Shown here piece by piece: positions 50,880-63,000 of a stretch of DNA of 64,000 nucleotides. The stretch's first letter is position 1, and each line of letters starts with the position of its first letter. The translations under genes and the position numbers were made by a program. Source of the stretch: Motacilla alba alba (lineage: Eukaryota; Chordata; Aves; Passeriformes; Motacillidae). Where the stretch lies: positions 1,618,618 to 1,682,617 of the forward strand of contig NC_052032.1 in the NCBI RefSeq assembly GCF_015832195.1, in the 5' to 3' direction. The notes beneath the pieces were generated by a model. It was given only the letters and a program-made list of their open reading frames with translations. It was not told the DNA's origin and searched no databases.

Positions 50880-53800
50880 CTCGGTCAACTCTTGTCTTTC
50901 ACCTGAGTGTTGTACCTGGCGGGACAGGCCTGTTTCTGCTGTCATAACCCCAGCTGTGCACCCAGGTGCTGCCTGCCCTGCCAGCAAGCTGAGCTGGGAT
51001 GAAGGCTCTGGCCTAAATATGACTGGAAGGAGGCAAGCCTTGGTTCAGTCCAGAAAAAAAATGGTTTAAGAAATGTTTAAAGTCACTGATGAATGCAGTG
51101 AGAGAAAAGAGGTGTGGATTTTGAGGAGCGGGAAGGTGGTGGAGCCATTAGTGGGACAATGAAGGCATAAATGGAGGAGGGAAGGGTGAGATCCTCCTTT
51201 TCTTGACCCAAGAGCTAGAACCCTTCTCTCTCCCTGTGCAGGGCAGTCCTCATGCAGAAAATGAGGTGGGTGTGAATCTTTGAGATGTCAGTTCTTTGCT
51301 GCTTTATCTGCTGGTTCAGCTCCTCGGCAGAGCAGTGAAGCTCTGACACCCCAGGAGATCCATGGAGATGTGGAGGGAGATGCCAAGTGTGCAGGCACTG
51401 TCCCATCTTGCTCCACTTCTGCTGCACTTTTTTCTCTGAGGATTGTCCATTTCAGTTTGCCTTTTTTTTTATCTTTTTAGTCCATTGACTCCAAGAAAAG
51501 GATAAGATATAATGGCTTTTGTGTCCCTCATAACTTCACATTCCACAGCTGATCAAAGAGCTGCTTCTTCAGTTGTAACTTCTATTTGTGCTGGTTCCTC
51601 TGGAGAGCTTGTGTGTTTGTATGTGGCAGAACGTCTTGGAGAAATTGGGGAGTGGTAGTGAAGAGCTGCAGAGGGACTGTAGATCAGCAGGACAGGCCAG
51701 CTGCCTTGTCTGAGGGCTGAGTTATGTGCGAGGCTGTGTTTACCTTCTGTTTTCAGTTAAAGTGCAATGTGCATGCTCTGCTTGCTTTGCTGGGCTAGGG
51801 GTGTGGAGTTACACAGCTGCAAGAGGTAGAGAGGCTTGCAGGTGTTGCAGGGTGTACCTGAGGACAAGAAGGGTGAGGGGCAGCATATGTTGGTTACAGC
51901 TTCTGATTCTTGCTGATGTGAGGCCCAAGAACTTCATGGCTCAGAAATGTTGTGTGACTATTCCTATGCAACTCTCCTGTGTCTTATTCTGGAAGAGTTT
52001 TTCCCCAGGTGACTGGAGAGGTGCATTTACCTCTCCTCTTTCTCAGAGGTTTTGTCAGGGATGGTGACCATACAGAGTTTTCTTCCCTTTGTTTCCCTTT
52101 TGGAACAGGGCAGTTGCCTGGTGGTGGGGTATGAATGCAGAGGATGGAGGGGTTGTCCCTTTGGGATCTCTCAGATTTTTTTCCCCTGATCTTTAAAATA
52201 TTTTGAGGAATTAGAAAGAAAGGGAGGGTTAGACTCTGCTGCAGGTGACAGGATATGGATGTGTTGAGGGAGCTGATGCCAGGGTGGTGATGCATCTCCT
52301 GCTCTCTTCCTGCCTCTGTTAATTGCTGGCTTATTTATGCAGGCTGGAGGTCTGGGAAGGTTCCCATGAAGAGCACTCTGCCTTGTTCAGCATTCATTCT
52401 GCCTCCGAGGCTGTGGCCAGAGTCTTTGCTGACTATTGTAGCTTTCTGGTACCTTTTAATGTAGAAGTGGGTGTCCCTTGGGACAGACTTAGAAGAAAGA
52501 TACAGAAAGGATTAAAATGTGAAAGGGAAGTGTAAAAAGGCTGCAGATAATAAAGCATGGAATAAGTAATCACTCAGTCTTACAGAGCCCATGGAATTTT
52601 GGACATTGTCCAGCTTAGGTGTCAGAGGCCCCATACTGAGATGATGCTCATTAGATGTTATCTCCATATTCTGGAACTGTGAGAAGAAAAGGTGCCAGGG
52701 CGTGGGGCAGTGACATTAAGAAGGACAGCAAGCAGAGCCTTTGAGAAATTCCCTGCTGTCTGGGGAAGCTGGGATTCAGACACAAGGATTGGGTGGGAGC
52801 TGTGGGAGTTTTTCCCTGTTACTTTTTTTAATCTGTTTTGCTCAGTGGGGTTATTGGGAGGGCAGCTGCTGCTGCTGGAGTGGGGGGCTGTAGGATGCAG
52901 CACTGGGCTGCCTGCTGTGACCAGCTGCTCTGGGCAAGCTGTGTGGGAAAGGCTTTGGAGACGAGAGAGAGAGAGATCCAATAGAAAGTGTCCTTGGTGC
53001 TGCAGAGGTGATGGGCCTTGGGCAGGAGCTGTCTAGCAGGCCTTGAGCCAAATTCTCCATGGCTCCTGCTAAACCAGCATGGCTACTGGTTTGCAGCAGG
53101 ACAAACCAAAGGGGACAGTTACCTGAAACTGGAAAAGCTGCTTTTTAAGCTCAAAAAAAGTAATCTTTGTGTCTTTCTTTTTGGTTTTTTTTGCATGATT
53201 CATGATTTTGCATGATTTTTCAGTCATCAATGTGAGTTTGTAAGGAGAAGAGGGCACTTGGGAGCTTCCCCAAGCCAAGTGGCAGTGGAGAGGGGTGGCA
53301 GGAGCAAAACCATATTTGTGCCTGTGCTGGGTGTGGAGGCACCACTGGATCAGTCACTTGTGTTTGGAGCCTGGGCTCTGGCAGTGAATGTGTCTGGAGG
53401 GAGCAGCCAGGCACACAGGAGTTTCCTGATGCTGCCAGAAACTGGCATGGGGTTAGGTGAGGCTTCATAGGTGCTTCAAGCTGAGTAGCCTGTGAGCTGA
53501 GCTTCCTGTGCCACCAACAGATAAAGCTGCAGCTGTGCAGTGCTCTGAGAGCGACATTGCATTTCCTGGGTTTAGGCTGTGGAGCTGCCAGCCCAGCCTG
53601 GTTCAGAATAAGCACCAGCTTGGTCTTTTTCTCTAGAGATGTTTGTCCTGTGCCCAGGACAGACCCAGCAGTGCAGCTGGTCCTGCTCTCAGTATACGCC
53701 TGTGCTGATGAGGGGGTGGTGGCCTTTTTGGGAAAAGCCCGTGCTCTGGAGGGAGTTGTAGGTGGCCTGAGCTCAGGACAAAGCAGGGATGTGAAATCTC

Positions 53801-54225
53801 ATCTCTGAGGGCTTCAGGCCTCTTCTAGCATCAGCCAGTGCAAGGATGGTGTGGGTGTATCCTGAAACTTGCTGTGGAATATGTTGTTGGCTTACAAAGG
53901 GAACAAAGACGTAGGTCACGGTGTTACCATGGAGATGCTGAGGCCGGTGATGGAGCTGCCACTTGCTCCTTCAGGTCGTGTCTCACAGTAGCAATTTCAT
54001 CTGTTCACATTAATGTTACAGGCCAGACTAAAAGGTTACTCACCTATGAGATGCCAGGTCAATGCTATCTTGAGTTTGTTTGTTTTTGAAGCCCATTTGA
54101 GCAGGGAAGACTAATTGGAACTATTTTGTCATAGTTAAGTGACCTTCTGCTTTCTCAGAGCAGCTCCCTTCCAGAAGCAGCCTTTGCCTGTTGCCTGTGC
54201 AGGTCCTTGCCTGTGCACAGCTCAA

Positions 54226-54662
54226 GAAAAAAAAGGAGTTGCTGGAGAGGGTCCAGAGGTGATGAGGGGTCTGGAGCATCTCTCATCTGAGGAGAGACTG
54301 CAGGAGCTGGGTCTGGTTAGTCTGGAGCAGAGAAGCTTCAGAGGGGATCTGGTTAGTGCACATAAATGTCTCCAAGGAGAGTCAGAGGATGGTGCCACAC
54401 TCTGTTCAGTGGTGCCAGTGACAGGACAGGGAGCAATGGCCATAAACTAAAACACAAGAAGTTCCACCTCAACATGAGGAAGGGAGAAAGAGCTCTGGAT
54501 CAGGTGCCCGGGGAGGGTGTGGAGTCTTCCTCTCTGGAGGCATTCCAAACCCACCTGGACATGTTCCTGTGTCACCTGTTCCATGTGACCCTGCCTTGGC
54601 AGGGACTTGGACTGGATGATCTTCAGAGATCCCTTCCAACCCTTGCTATTCTGTGATTCCAT
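54226..54662 (+). mobile_element. CR1 LINE 3' fragment, about 0.44 kb
   Basis: A sense CR1 with the canonical order: gtccagaggtgatgaggggt, then ggagagactgcaggagctgg, aagttccacctcaacatgag and gacttggactggatgatctt. It ends in cccttccaaccc and attctgtgatt, the CR1 terminal 8-mer. The most intact CR1 3' end in the window. Confidence 0.93.
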
Positions 54663-57600
54663 CTACTCATTTGGCTTTGAAGCTACTGCATGGCTGAAAT
54701 GCCACTGTGACTTTTTTTTTTAATTGTTGTATCTTCCCTTTTGATATCCCTGCCTCACGCTTCAATAACTTGAACAAAATTCCCATTTTCTTCCCATGAC
54801 TATTTCTTGATCACATTTCAGCCCTGAGCCTAGCAAGGTGGGGGCGGGCTGCCTGTCCTGTGCAAGGAGCACATTGTTGGGAAAACACAGCTGGCATGGG
54901 GAGAAGCTCTGCATTACATCTCTGAGAGGGAGCAGAGGAGACCAGGACCTGCCAGCACACCTGAGGGGCAGTGACAGGCATGTGGGAGGTCTTGGAGTTG
55001 TGATTGCAAGAGAAACTTCTCAGCTGTGCTATTTGAATGGTTGTTACGGGTTTTGCAGCACCCTCAGGTCTGGCCAGAGCACCTCTGTGCTCTCCTCACT
55101 GAGGGAATCAGCTGGATTCCTCCTGGTGCGAGGTAAAAACATCATTAACTTCATTCCTACTTCTGTGAGCAAGGCCATGCACATACACCCAAAAACTTTC
55201 CATTCATCTTCAGTGATTGTGGCAGTTCTTTGATTTGAAGTTGGAACTTACTTGTCATAAATATCCGGTCCAGAGAGTTCCAGCTGAGGAGGAGCAGGAA
55301 GAAAGAACTGTCTCTCTGAAATTTTTTTTGCTGAGATGACAGATGTTCTTTTAATAGAGTTTATCTGGATTCCCCTTTGCCACTTTCCCTCTGATGCTGG
55401 AGCGGAGGCTTTAAATCTAAGGTGCTTTAATCATCAGTTTAGCTGCTAAATAGAGGAGTAAATTTGGAGCTTCTGTGTGTGCCTTGTGGCTATATTCTGC
55501 CTTGATTTATAAACTTCTCATCCCAGGGGGTCACAAGGCAGTCTGCAGCAGATAGGAGTTTGGCTCCACAGTTGTGGATGGGCATCATTCAGCTGGGGCT
55601 GATCCCAGCGTGTTCCCTGCTCTGGAGAAACGGGGTGGCAGTGAAAGGAAAATGTACAAGCCCTTTCTCAGTTCCCTAAGCCAGAGTGAGTGCTCAAGCT
55701 AGAGTTACTGAATGAGAAAGGATGTATTGTAAGTATCTAATACTAATAAAAGCCTAATTATCAGGAACTGCATGTCTGAGAATGTGGGTTCTTTTTTCCC
55801 CAAGACACTGCCAGTTGTCCAGCACAGATTGTCACTGCTGTCAGTCTTTGGTCATGCATGTGCCCTGTGTTGGGCTGTGCTGTGTGGAAGGTGAAGAAAG
55901 AAATGTCAGACAGGAGGAAATGAAGCCAAAAAGACAAAAGGTTGTGTGTTCAAGCACGTCATGAGGGGGGTGAGAAGTGGTTTGGCCCTCAGGCCTGGAT
56001 GTCAAGCCCTGCTGGACTTGGCCTAGGTGGGCAGGGAAGTGATGGAAATACCACCTCGGTGTTTCTGGTACCAGTGGACACAGGATCTACAGATCAAGCA
56101 TGCTGGTTTTCTTCCTTTCGTCTTGCTGCTCAGTTCCTCATGCACAATAAATCCATGTAGAGCAAGAATCGAGGTGAAAAGAGAACCTGAGGAACCTGAT
56201 TTATCTGGTCCTAAGTAGCTTTGCAGCAGTGTGAGACACAGGTGTTGCTGCTGAAGGCAGCAGGTGGGGGAGCAGAGTCGTTCCCAGGGCAGCTCTGGCG
56301 AGGTGAGGGGAGGGAGCTGTGCCAGGCTGCCCAGTCACGCTGCCCGGGGCTGCCGTGGCAGGTGGATGGAGCAGCTGGGAGTGGGAGAGGTGGCAAGAGC
56401 CATATGAAAATGAAAAAGGGAGCAGCAGCTCGAGGCGAGGGTGTTAACAGCAGCCTGCTGCAGCTGACTCCAGAAGGCAGCTCCAGTCATTGCTGAGCTC
56501 CTGTGAGTGTCCCTTGGTTCTCCTCACCCAACTTCCCTGTGGCTCAGCTCTAATCCAGCACTGATTTCTGGACCAGCCTGACTTCTTTCCCAGCAGAAGC
56601 AAACTATTAGCTTCAAATGCCTTTGTGGCAACAAGTGCAGTGTTTTGGCACCTGAATCCTGTTCACTGCTAGCACAGACAAGGGTCACTGGTCACATCTT
56701 GGGGCTGCTGCTGTGTATGACCTTGTGTATGTGAATGCACAGCCTCCTGAAATGGTGTGAATTCTGTTCTACAGGCCAGTAATTCATTATGATGGACGTT
56801 TGAATCTCTTTTCCTTCCACACTATTTTCTCTCTGTAGATAATTCTTTATTAACGACTACTCTTGAATAAAGCTTCATATTCCCTTGGCATGTGAAGTTG
56901 CTTCTCCAGTGTGTAATTACTGAAGGTGCTAAATTGAATGAAAATGAAGAATTATCCAATTGTTTTACAAAAAGAAAGTACATTGGTGTGCTGGCAGCCC
57001 TTTGTAGTGTAGATCATGAAAACTCTTACATAAGTATGAGTGAAAACACTTTGAGGAGGGGACAAGTAAGGTTGGAAGAAAGAATTATCCTCATATTTTG
57101 CATGCTAGATCAGATAGGTAGTTTATGTCAAATATATCTGGTCAATCCTGCCAGGATTTCAGAAAAAATTTACTCTTGCTTGAAACCAGTCATGGGCCCC
57201 TGAAATGTCTGTAAATTTTATGGAGCTGAACAGACCTCACTGCTTATAAAACAGAGATTGGAATTGGTCTCTTTGGTCTTGTGATCATCAGCATTTTCAG
57301 GCATATTATGCTTTGGGGACTTCATTTTTCCATTTAGCCACAGGTTCCAGGGCTCAGGCATTCCTGGATCTCTGAATTCCAGAGCTGTCCATGTGTGAGT
57401 GAAGGTGACACTCCTGTGTGTTCCCTCTGAGGAGGCTGTACATCTCCCATAGAAGTATCAGTTTCAGGAGGAACAGGGGCAGCTGTCAGCCGTGATTTTG
57501 TGGTGTCTTAAGAAATCTGTAGCGTCACTGTGCCCACACAGATTAGTAAATTTGACAAGTTGAGAAGAGTACTTAGAGCTGGCCTTTGTTTTTAATTTTA

Positions 57601-59593
57601 AAAATGGTTTGTTTGGCACTATTAGCGAGCACAGATCTTGGCAGATCTCAGGGAGTCTTTGGTGGTGTTTTCCCAAGACATGCCCACTCTAGAGCACAGT
57701 TAATCCTGGAGCTGGGGAGGATCTGAGCTACTGGAGAGCAGATGTGGGGGACCTGCTGACTCTTGAGGGGTGACACGTGGTTTGAGAGACTCTGGGGCCT
57801 GTGAGCACTCTCTGCACTTTTCCCTGACCCTGTACCCTGCAGCTGGGTACAGGCTTTGGGATGACAGCCTGTGGAGCACCTTCCACTGGAATGGCCCTTG
57901 TTGTCCATCAGGCTCCTCCTGGAGCAGGTGCAAATGTCCACACTGACCATGGGGCAAAGTAGAGCCCTGCCAGTCTTTCACACTATCTGGGCTGTATTTG
58001 AGGGGCACTACCCCTCACTACACCTGGACATGGATTTTTGACTTCTTGTGAAGCCTGGACAGAGCATCAGCTGCAGGTTCAAAAGGCACAGCTCTTTCCT
58101 CAGGACTCCTACAGTGTCTCCTCCTGGCCAGCTCCAGTATCCAGAGACTGTGAGGAGACAAATGAAAGGAAACCTGACTTGTGTCAGCCTGAACAGCCCT
58201 GACAGTCAGTTCTTGAGCAGAGTGGCCAGAGACTGATTTATTTCCTAGTGGTGCTGGAGGAAGTTGTATCTCAAGCAGAAAAATGCCACAAGGGTGACAC
58301 CCTGGACCAGTACCAGCTCAGTTCTCCTTGCAAACAGAGCAGGGGGAGAGGCCCTGGGCAATGTGAGCATGTTCCAGGATGGATTTCAGATCCAAAAGCT
58401 GACTGTGTATGGCCTCAGCTTGGGAAGGCTCCTCTCAGAGGGGCACAGGAGCACTTCATGGGCAGGAGCAAAAGGTCCATATTACACACGTGCACCACCA
58501 CTCTTGTCTGGAGGTCGTTCTCCTCTTCCTCCTTCACGTCATGGCCAGTTGCAAGGTCGCCAAGCCTTCAAACTGTGGATGAGTTCTTCCAGGTCATGAC
58601 TCGGTAGCCGAACATGTTCCATAAATATGTACTGAAGTAAAGGCTTAGGTTTGCTTTCTGCCTCTGTTTTATGTGCTTCTGTCTGTGCTGGACACTAATG
58701 ATTTCATTTTTTGAGTAGCAGTCACATAAATAATGCCTTCCCTGCAGAGCCTTTTTGCCAGTCCCTGAGCTGCTTCCCATCTGAGGGGAAGTGTAAGAGG
58801 TAATTAACAGCCACTTGAAAAAGGATTAGCAGGTGGGTGGGAGCTACTGTTGGGTTCATGCATGGAATTGCCATGGAAATGCTGAGATTTCCTGGCACTT
58901 CATCCAGTGTGTGGGCTCCAAAGATAGTTGCACTCATGGGCCTCTCTCCTTTGGATCTTTCTACCCTGCAAAGGGAGCGGCTGTGTTTTCTTCCAGGACA
59001 GCTCCCACAGGCCGAGCTGTGGCCATCTGTGAGACCGGGGCGTGCCGTGAGCAGGGTGCTGTGCTGCAGCTGTCGGTTGAAGTCTTGCTGCATTTCTTTC
59101 ATGTCAAACCACCTGGCAGAAAATCAGGAGGAAAAAAACCCAAACAAACCTTGTCGGTTTGCCCCTTTGCCAGTGTTCTGAAAGAACTTAATGCACCACT
59201 CAGAGTCTGGCACTTGGAGAAGGTGGTGCTGGTCCTTGTCCTGCAGACTGTGACCGGCTCCGTAACCCTCGTGTGGCTGAACAGAGCTGCAGCTGAACCA
59301 GGGCTGTCTTGCATGGCAGCATTTTCATGCTGTGCAATGAGACCTGCATTTGCTGCTAGAGTTGTTGGTTGGCCACACATGTGTAAAATATTGGGCCTCT
59401 CTGTGAGAAATAGCTCTCATTTCAGCACCTGCTCTGGAGGTTTAGAAAGTGGTGATGGGCACACCTTCGTCTGAAATGGTTCCTGCGGGGACCTCCTGTG
59501 ACTGTCTCCCCTACACAGCAGTAGCAAAGAGCCTCCTGAATTTGCCAGTGTCTGTGGGGCTTTGCTTTAAGGAAAATGTGCCTTTTGTTTCAG

Positions 59594-60070
59594 ATCACCT
59601 GCTAGCAGACTCCTACATCGGGCAGGAGGACTCCCCTGAGATGCAGCAGGTGGCCCAGAACAAGCGCAGGCTCTCGGTCATCTCGGACGGCAAATTCGAG
59701 AGGAGCTTCACTGAGGAGCAGGCGGAGAAGCTGCCGAGCGAGGGCCCCAAGCCACGAGTCTACACCATCTCTGGAGAGAGGCCGATGCTGTCGGAGCACG
59801 AGAATGACAGCATGGAACTGGTGGTGATGAAGGGGGCCGCCCATGAGGAGTGTCACCACGGCCACCACGCGCACGGCGCCGGCGGCTCACACGGCGTCCG
59901 GCACTGCAAGGCCTGGCCGGGTGGCCGCCAGGGCTCCAAAGAGTGCCCCAACTGCTCCAGGCTGGCTGCCCCTTCCCAGCAGTCCATTGAGCTGGAGCAG
60001 CACCCACCTGGCGAGGCTGGGTGGCACAGGAAAAGGCTGGAGAGGATGTACAGTGTCGATCGAGTGTCTG
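59594..60070 (+). CDS. NSMF: NSMF exon 3 (His/Cys-rich segment and NLS)
   Basis: A 477-nt exon (acceptor tttcag, donor gtaagt), encoding residues 46-203, with split codons in the same phase at both ends. Seen in order: HLLADSYIGQEDSPEMQQ, the basic QNKRRLS (66-72), PRVYTISGE (98-106), a histidine cluster (eight His between 128 and 148), KECPNC with a CxxC (160-165), and the basic HRKRLERMYSVDRVS (189-203), matching the known Jacob nuclear localisation region. The only Ser/Thr-Pro in the exon is SP at 58-59. It is GC-rich compared with the surrounding introns. Confidence 0.95.
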
Positions 60071-63000
60071 GTAAGTGAGTGCTGGGTGGTTGTTGTTGTA
60101 GTTGTATTGAGGATTGGTGAATAAAGTGATCTCTAGACTGTAAGGTCTCAGAAGGTAAAATGCAAAGTTTTTTAGAAACTACACATTTTTTTTATAGACA
60201 GTTACGATAAAGGTGGATTTGATTGGTTTTTAATTAATGCTCTTCACACCATTGATTAATTAGGAACAACACCCTTCTTGTAAACATTTTACAATTAACA
60301 ACACGTTCAAAACACTAGCTGCAGGATTGTTTTAATTCTTTCTCTGAGCTTTTTCAAAACTTCCCAGAGGAATGTCTGGGAAAGTTTATCTGATTCTCTC
60401 CCTGTAACCAGACTGTCAGCCCCACGCCAGGTGACATGAAAGGTGACACCCATCTCATCCCAGCACAGGGATTTTCATCCTGGACCCTTCTGGGCAGAAG
60501 GGGCAGAATTCCTGGAAAGGGATTGTCAAAGGAGGAGTTTGCAATAAGCTAAGCTCAGCTGGAGCCAGCTCATCCTAGCTCCTGGTCATCAACGGCTGCT
60601 CTGTGTGGTTTTCATGACTTCATGCAGCTCAGTGAGCTCCTTTTCTGGGGAGGCAGAGCAAAAGAGGAAGGTCTCTATCAAAACCCTGCATCCATGCTCA
60701 TCCCAGAGGTAGTTCAGAGCAGGATCCTCTCTCTGCCTCTTGCTGGGCAGGGAAAGTCTTTCTGAACTGCTCTGTAGGAAACTCAAGTTATGGTGTTCTG
60801 TACTTTGGTGTGTTCCCAAAATTCTTGTTTGCAGGGCTAGAAACCACTCATGTAGTGCCACCTCATGGGCTTCCTACAAATACTAGCAAATAACATAGTG
60901 TTGGACTTTTTCCCTCCTTTCTTCCCTGCCTAATGTTCTCAGGGAAGAGTGCTTGTAATTATTCCATTCTATTAAAAAAAACCAAAAAACAAAGATTGTC
61001 TTTAAAAACTGAACCAATAATCAAATATATGTCACAGTCTGTTGCTTTGAATTACAAACTTATGTGCAGTCCATCTTTGCCTGTGTGTGGCTGGCAAAGA
61101 GTCTGGCCTGATTTGTCTGATTTTTTCTGTAAACACATATCAAGGCATTTAGAGCAGAGAGTCTGGCCAGGAAAGGTCAGGGTTTTCTCCTTGGAAAGAA
61201 ACTGTGTATAAGGACTGTGGAGATCAAACTGTCCAGCTTCCCTGAGTTCAGAGTTTTCTGATAAATACTGCAGTGGTATTTACTACAGGTAAAATCACCA
61301 AAGGTTTGGGTCCTGGACCATGTTTTTATGCCTAGATACCTGAAATTATGTGGCAACATGAATATATGGCTGAAACTGAAGAGTAGTAATGAAAAAATAG
61401 CTGATTATGAAATGTGTGGAAAAACTGCAGCTCCCTGAAATCCTGTGCATGATTTTTAAGCATCGTTCCTCTGTTCCCTGGGACTTTTTGGGATTCACAT
61501 CAGACACTGCATGTGCCCCATACAAGCTCCTGTGGAGAAAATGAGCTTTATCCCAGCCCAAACCAGCACACCTGGACAAATCAGAATTGCACTGTGGGAC
61601 TAAAGGAAGTTACTTGATACAGAAGCAAGGGAAAGCTCCACATCATTAATGGAGGGCTTTAACTCCTCATAGCTGGAGCTGTGTTTGCTGGAAAAGCTGT
61701 GCTGGCAATTCCTGCAAGGAGATGCTGTTACTGGGCCTTGGAGTTCAGTAACAGTTTTCAACCAGGCAGCCGTTTTCATTGGGGCCAGTCATCAGTGTGG
61801 AGTGGAGATTAGTCTTTCTGAAATTGTGCCAGAATAGTCACTTAAATGGGAACAAAGTGGCCAGTTCAGTGCCTGTGGATGCCCCCATGGGCATTCCATG
61901 TTTCAGCAGCTCCCCTCGGTGCTCATCTCTAGCCTCTGGGTCCTGACATGTGTGGCTGCACAGGCAGGGCTGTGTCCCCAAGCCCAATTTCCATCCCAGC
62001 ACTGGCATCATGGAAGGAGAGTTCCCTCAGCTTGGTCTTATTTGCACTCTCTATCCAAGTGCTGCCACTCAGAGATAACCCCAGAATTGAGCAGCACAAG
62101 TGCCACAGGTTGCAAGAATTCCCTGGCATGTCCTTCCTGCCTGGCTAGCAGAGGAAAGGGAGCAGAGAGGAGTGGAGGCGGGAGAGGCTGATTTCCCCAG
62201 GGTTCACCTGGCAGTGCTGCTTCTGTTTGCATTCACATGACAAGTTGCTGCTGCAAACCAGCCCTTAGGGCAGCCAGGCCCCATTGGCATCACTGAATAC
62301 GGGCTTTGATGCTGAGTTTCTGATGCCTGACCCTGTCGGAACTCAGAATGTTCCCCAGACATTCTCGGACGTTCCAGACCCAGGTCAAAAGCATCTGAGA
62401 CCCTGGCATGCAGCCAGAGACCCCTGTGGCTTTGAATCTGACCCATGGAACAGTTTACCAACTTTGCAGGAAGAACAAGAAGTCACAAAAGTTTAGATAT
62501 TGTAGTAGAAGTAGTCACGAAGTGAAAGGAAGGATTTCTGAGTGCTGTACAGGGGGGTTTTAAGCCTTGTACGCAGGGGTCCAGGTTTTGTACATGGGGG
62601 TTAGGAGATCTAAGATGGAGGGACTTGGGTGTGCCCTGTCCTCTTTCTTTCTCCTTCCTAGCCTCCATGTCTTTGGTGATGTTGGCACTCACAGATTGGT
62701 TTAGAGTAGAAAGTCACCATTCAATATAGATAGTAGGTATTGGGGAAAAGGTATAAACATGTAGTATGTAATATATGATATAAAAGATAGCACCAGCCCC
62801 CTGGGAGGGCAGTGTGCCTTTGTCTGAGCTGCTGAACGGGCCACAGCAGTTCAGGAGAAGAATATTGTAGATAACCAACAATAAACAACCTTGAGAACAG
62901 ACAACAGAAGACTACTGAGTCTTTCTTCGAAGGCACGGGTTGGAGGAGGGACTTTTCCATCTTTCGGGGTCACCCCAATCCGGGGGTGAAACCCCACATG

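Larger units (their letters stand above)
48035..59593 (+). other. NSMF: NSMF intron 2
   Basis: An 11.6-kb intron with a sense solo LTR at 50215-50879, a CR1 3' end at about 54226-54662 and short simple-sequence runs (gagagagaga near 52965). No gene or RNA is supported within it. Confidence 0.8.
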
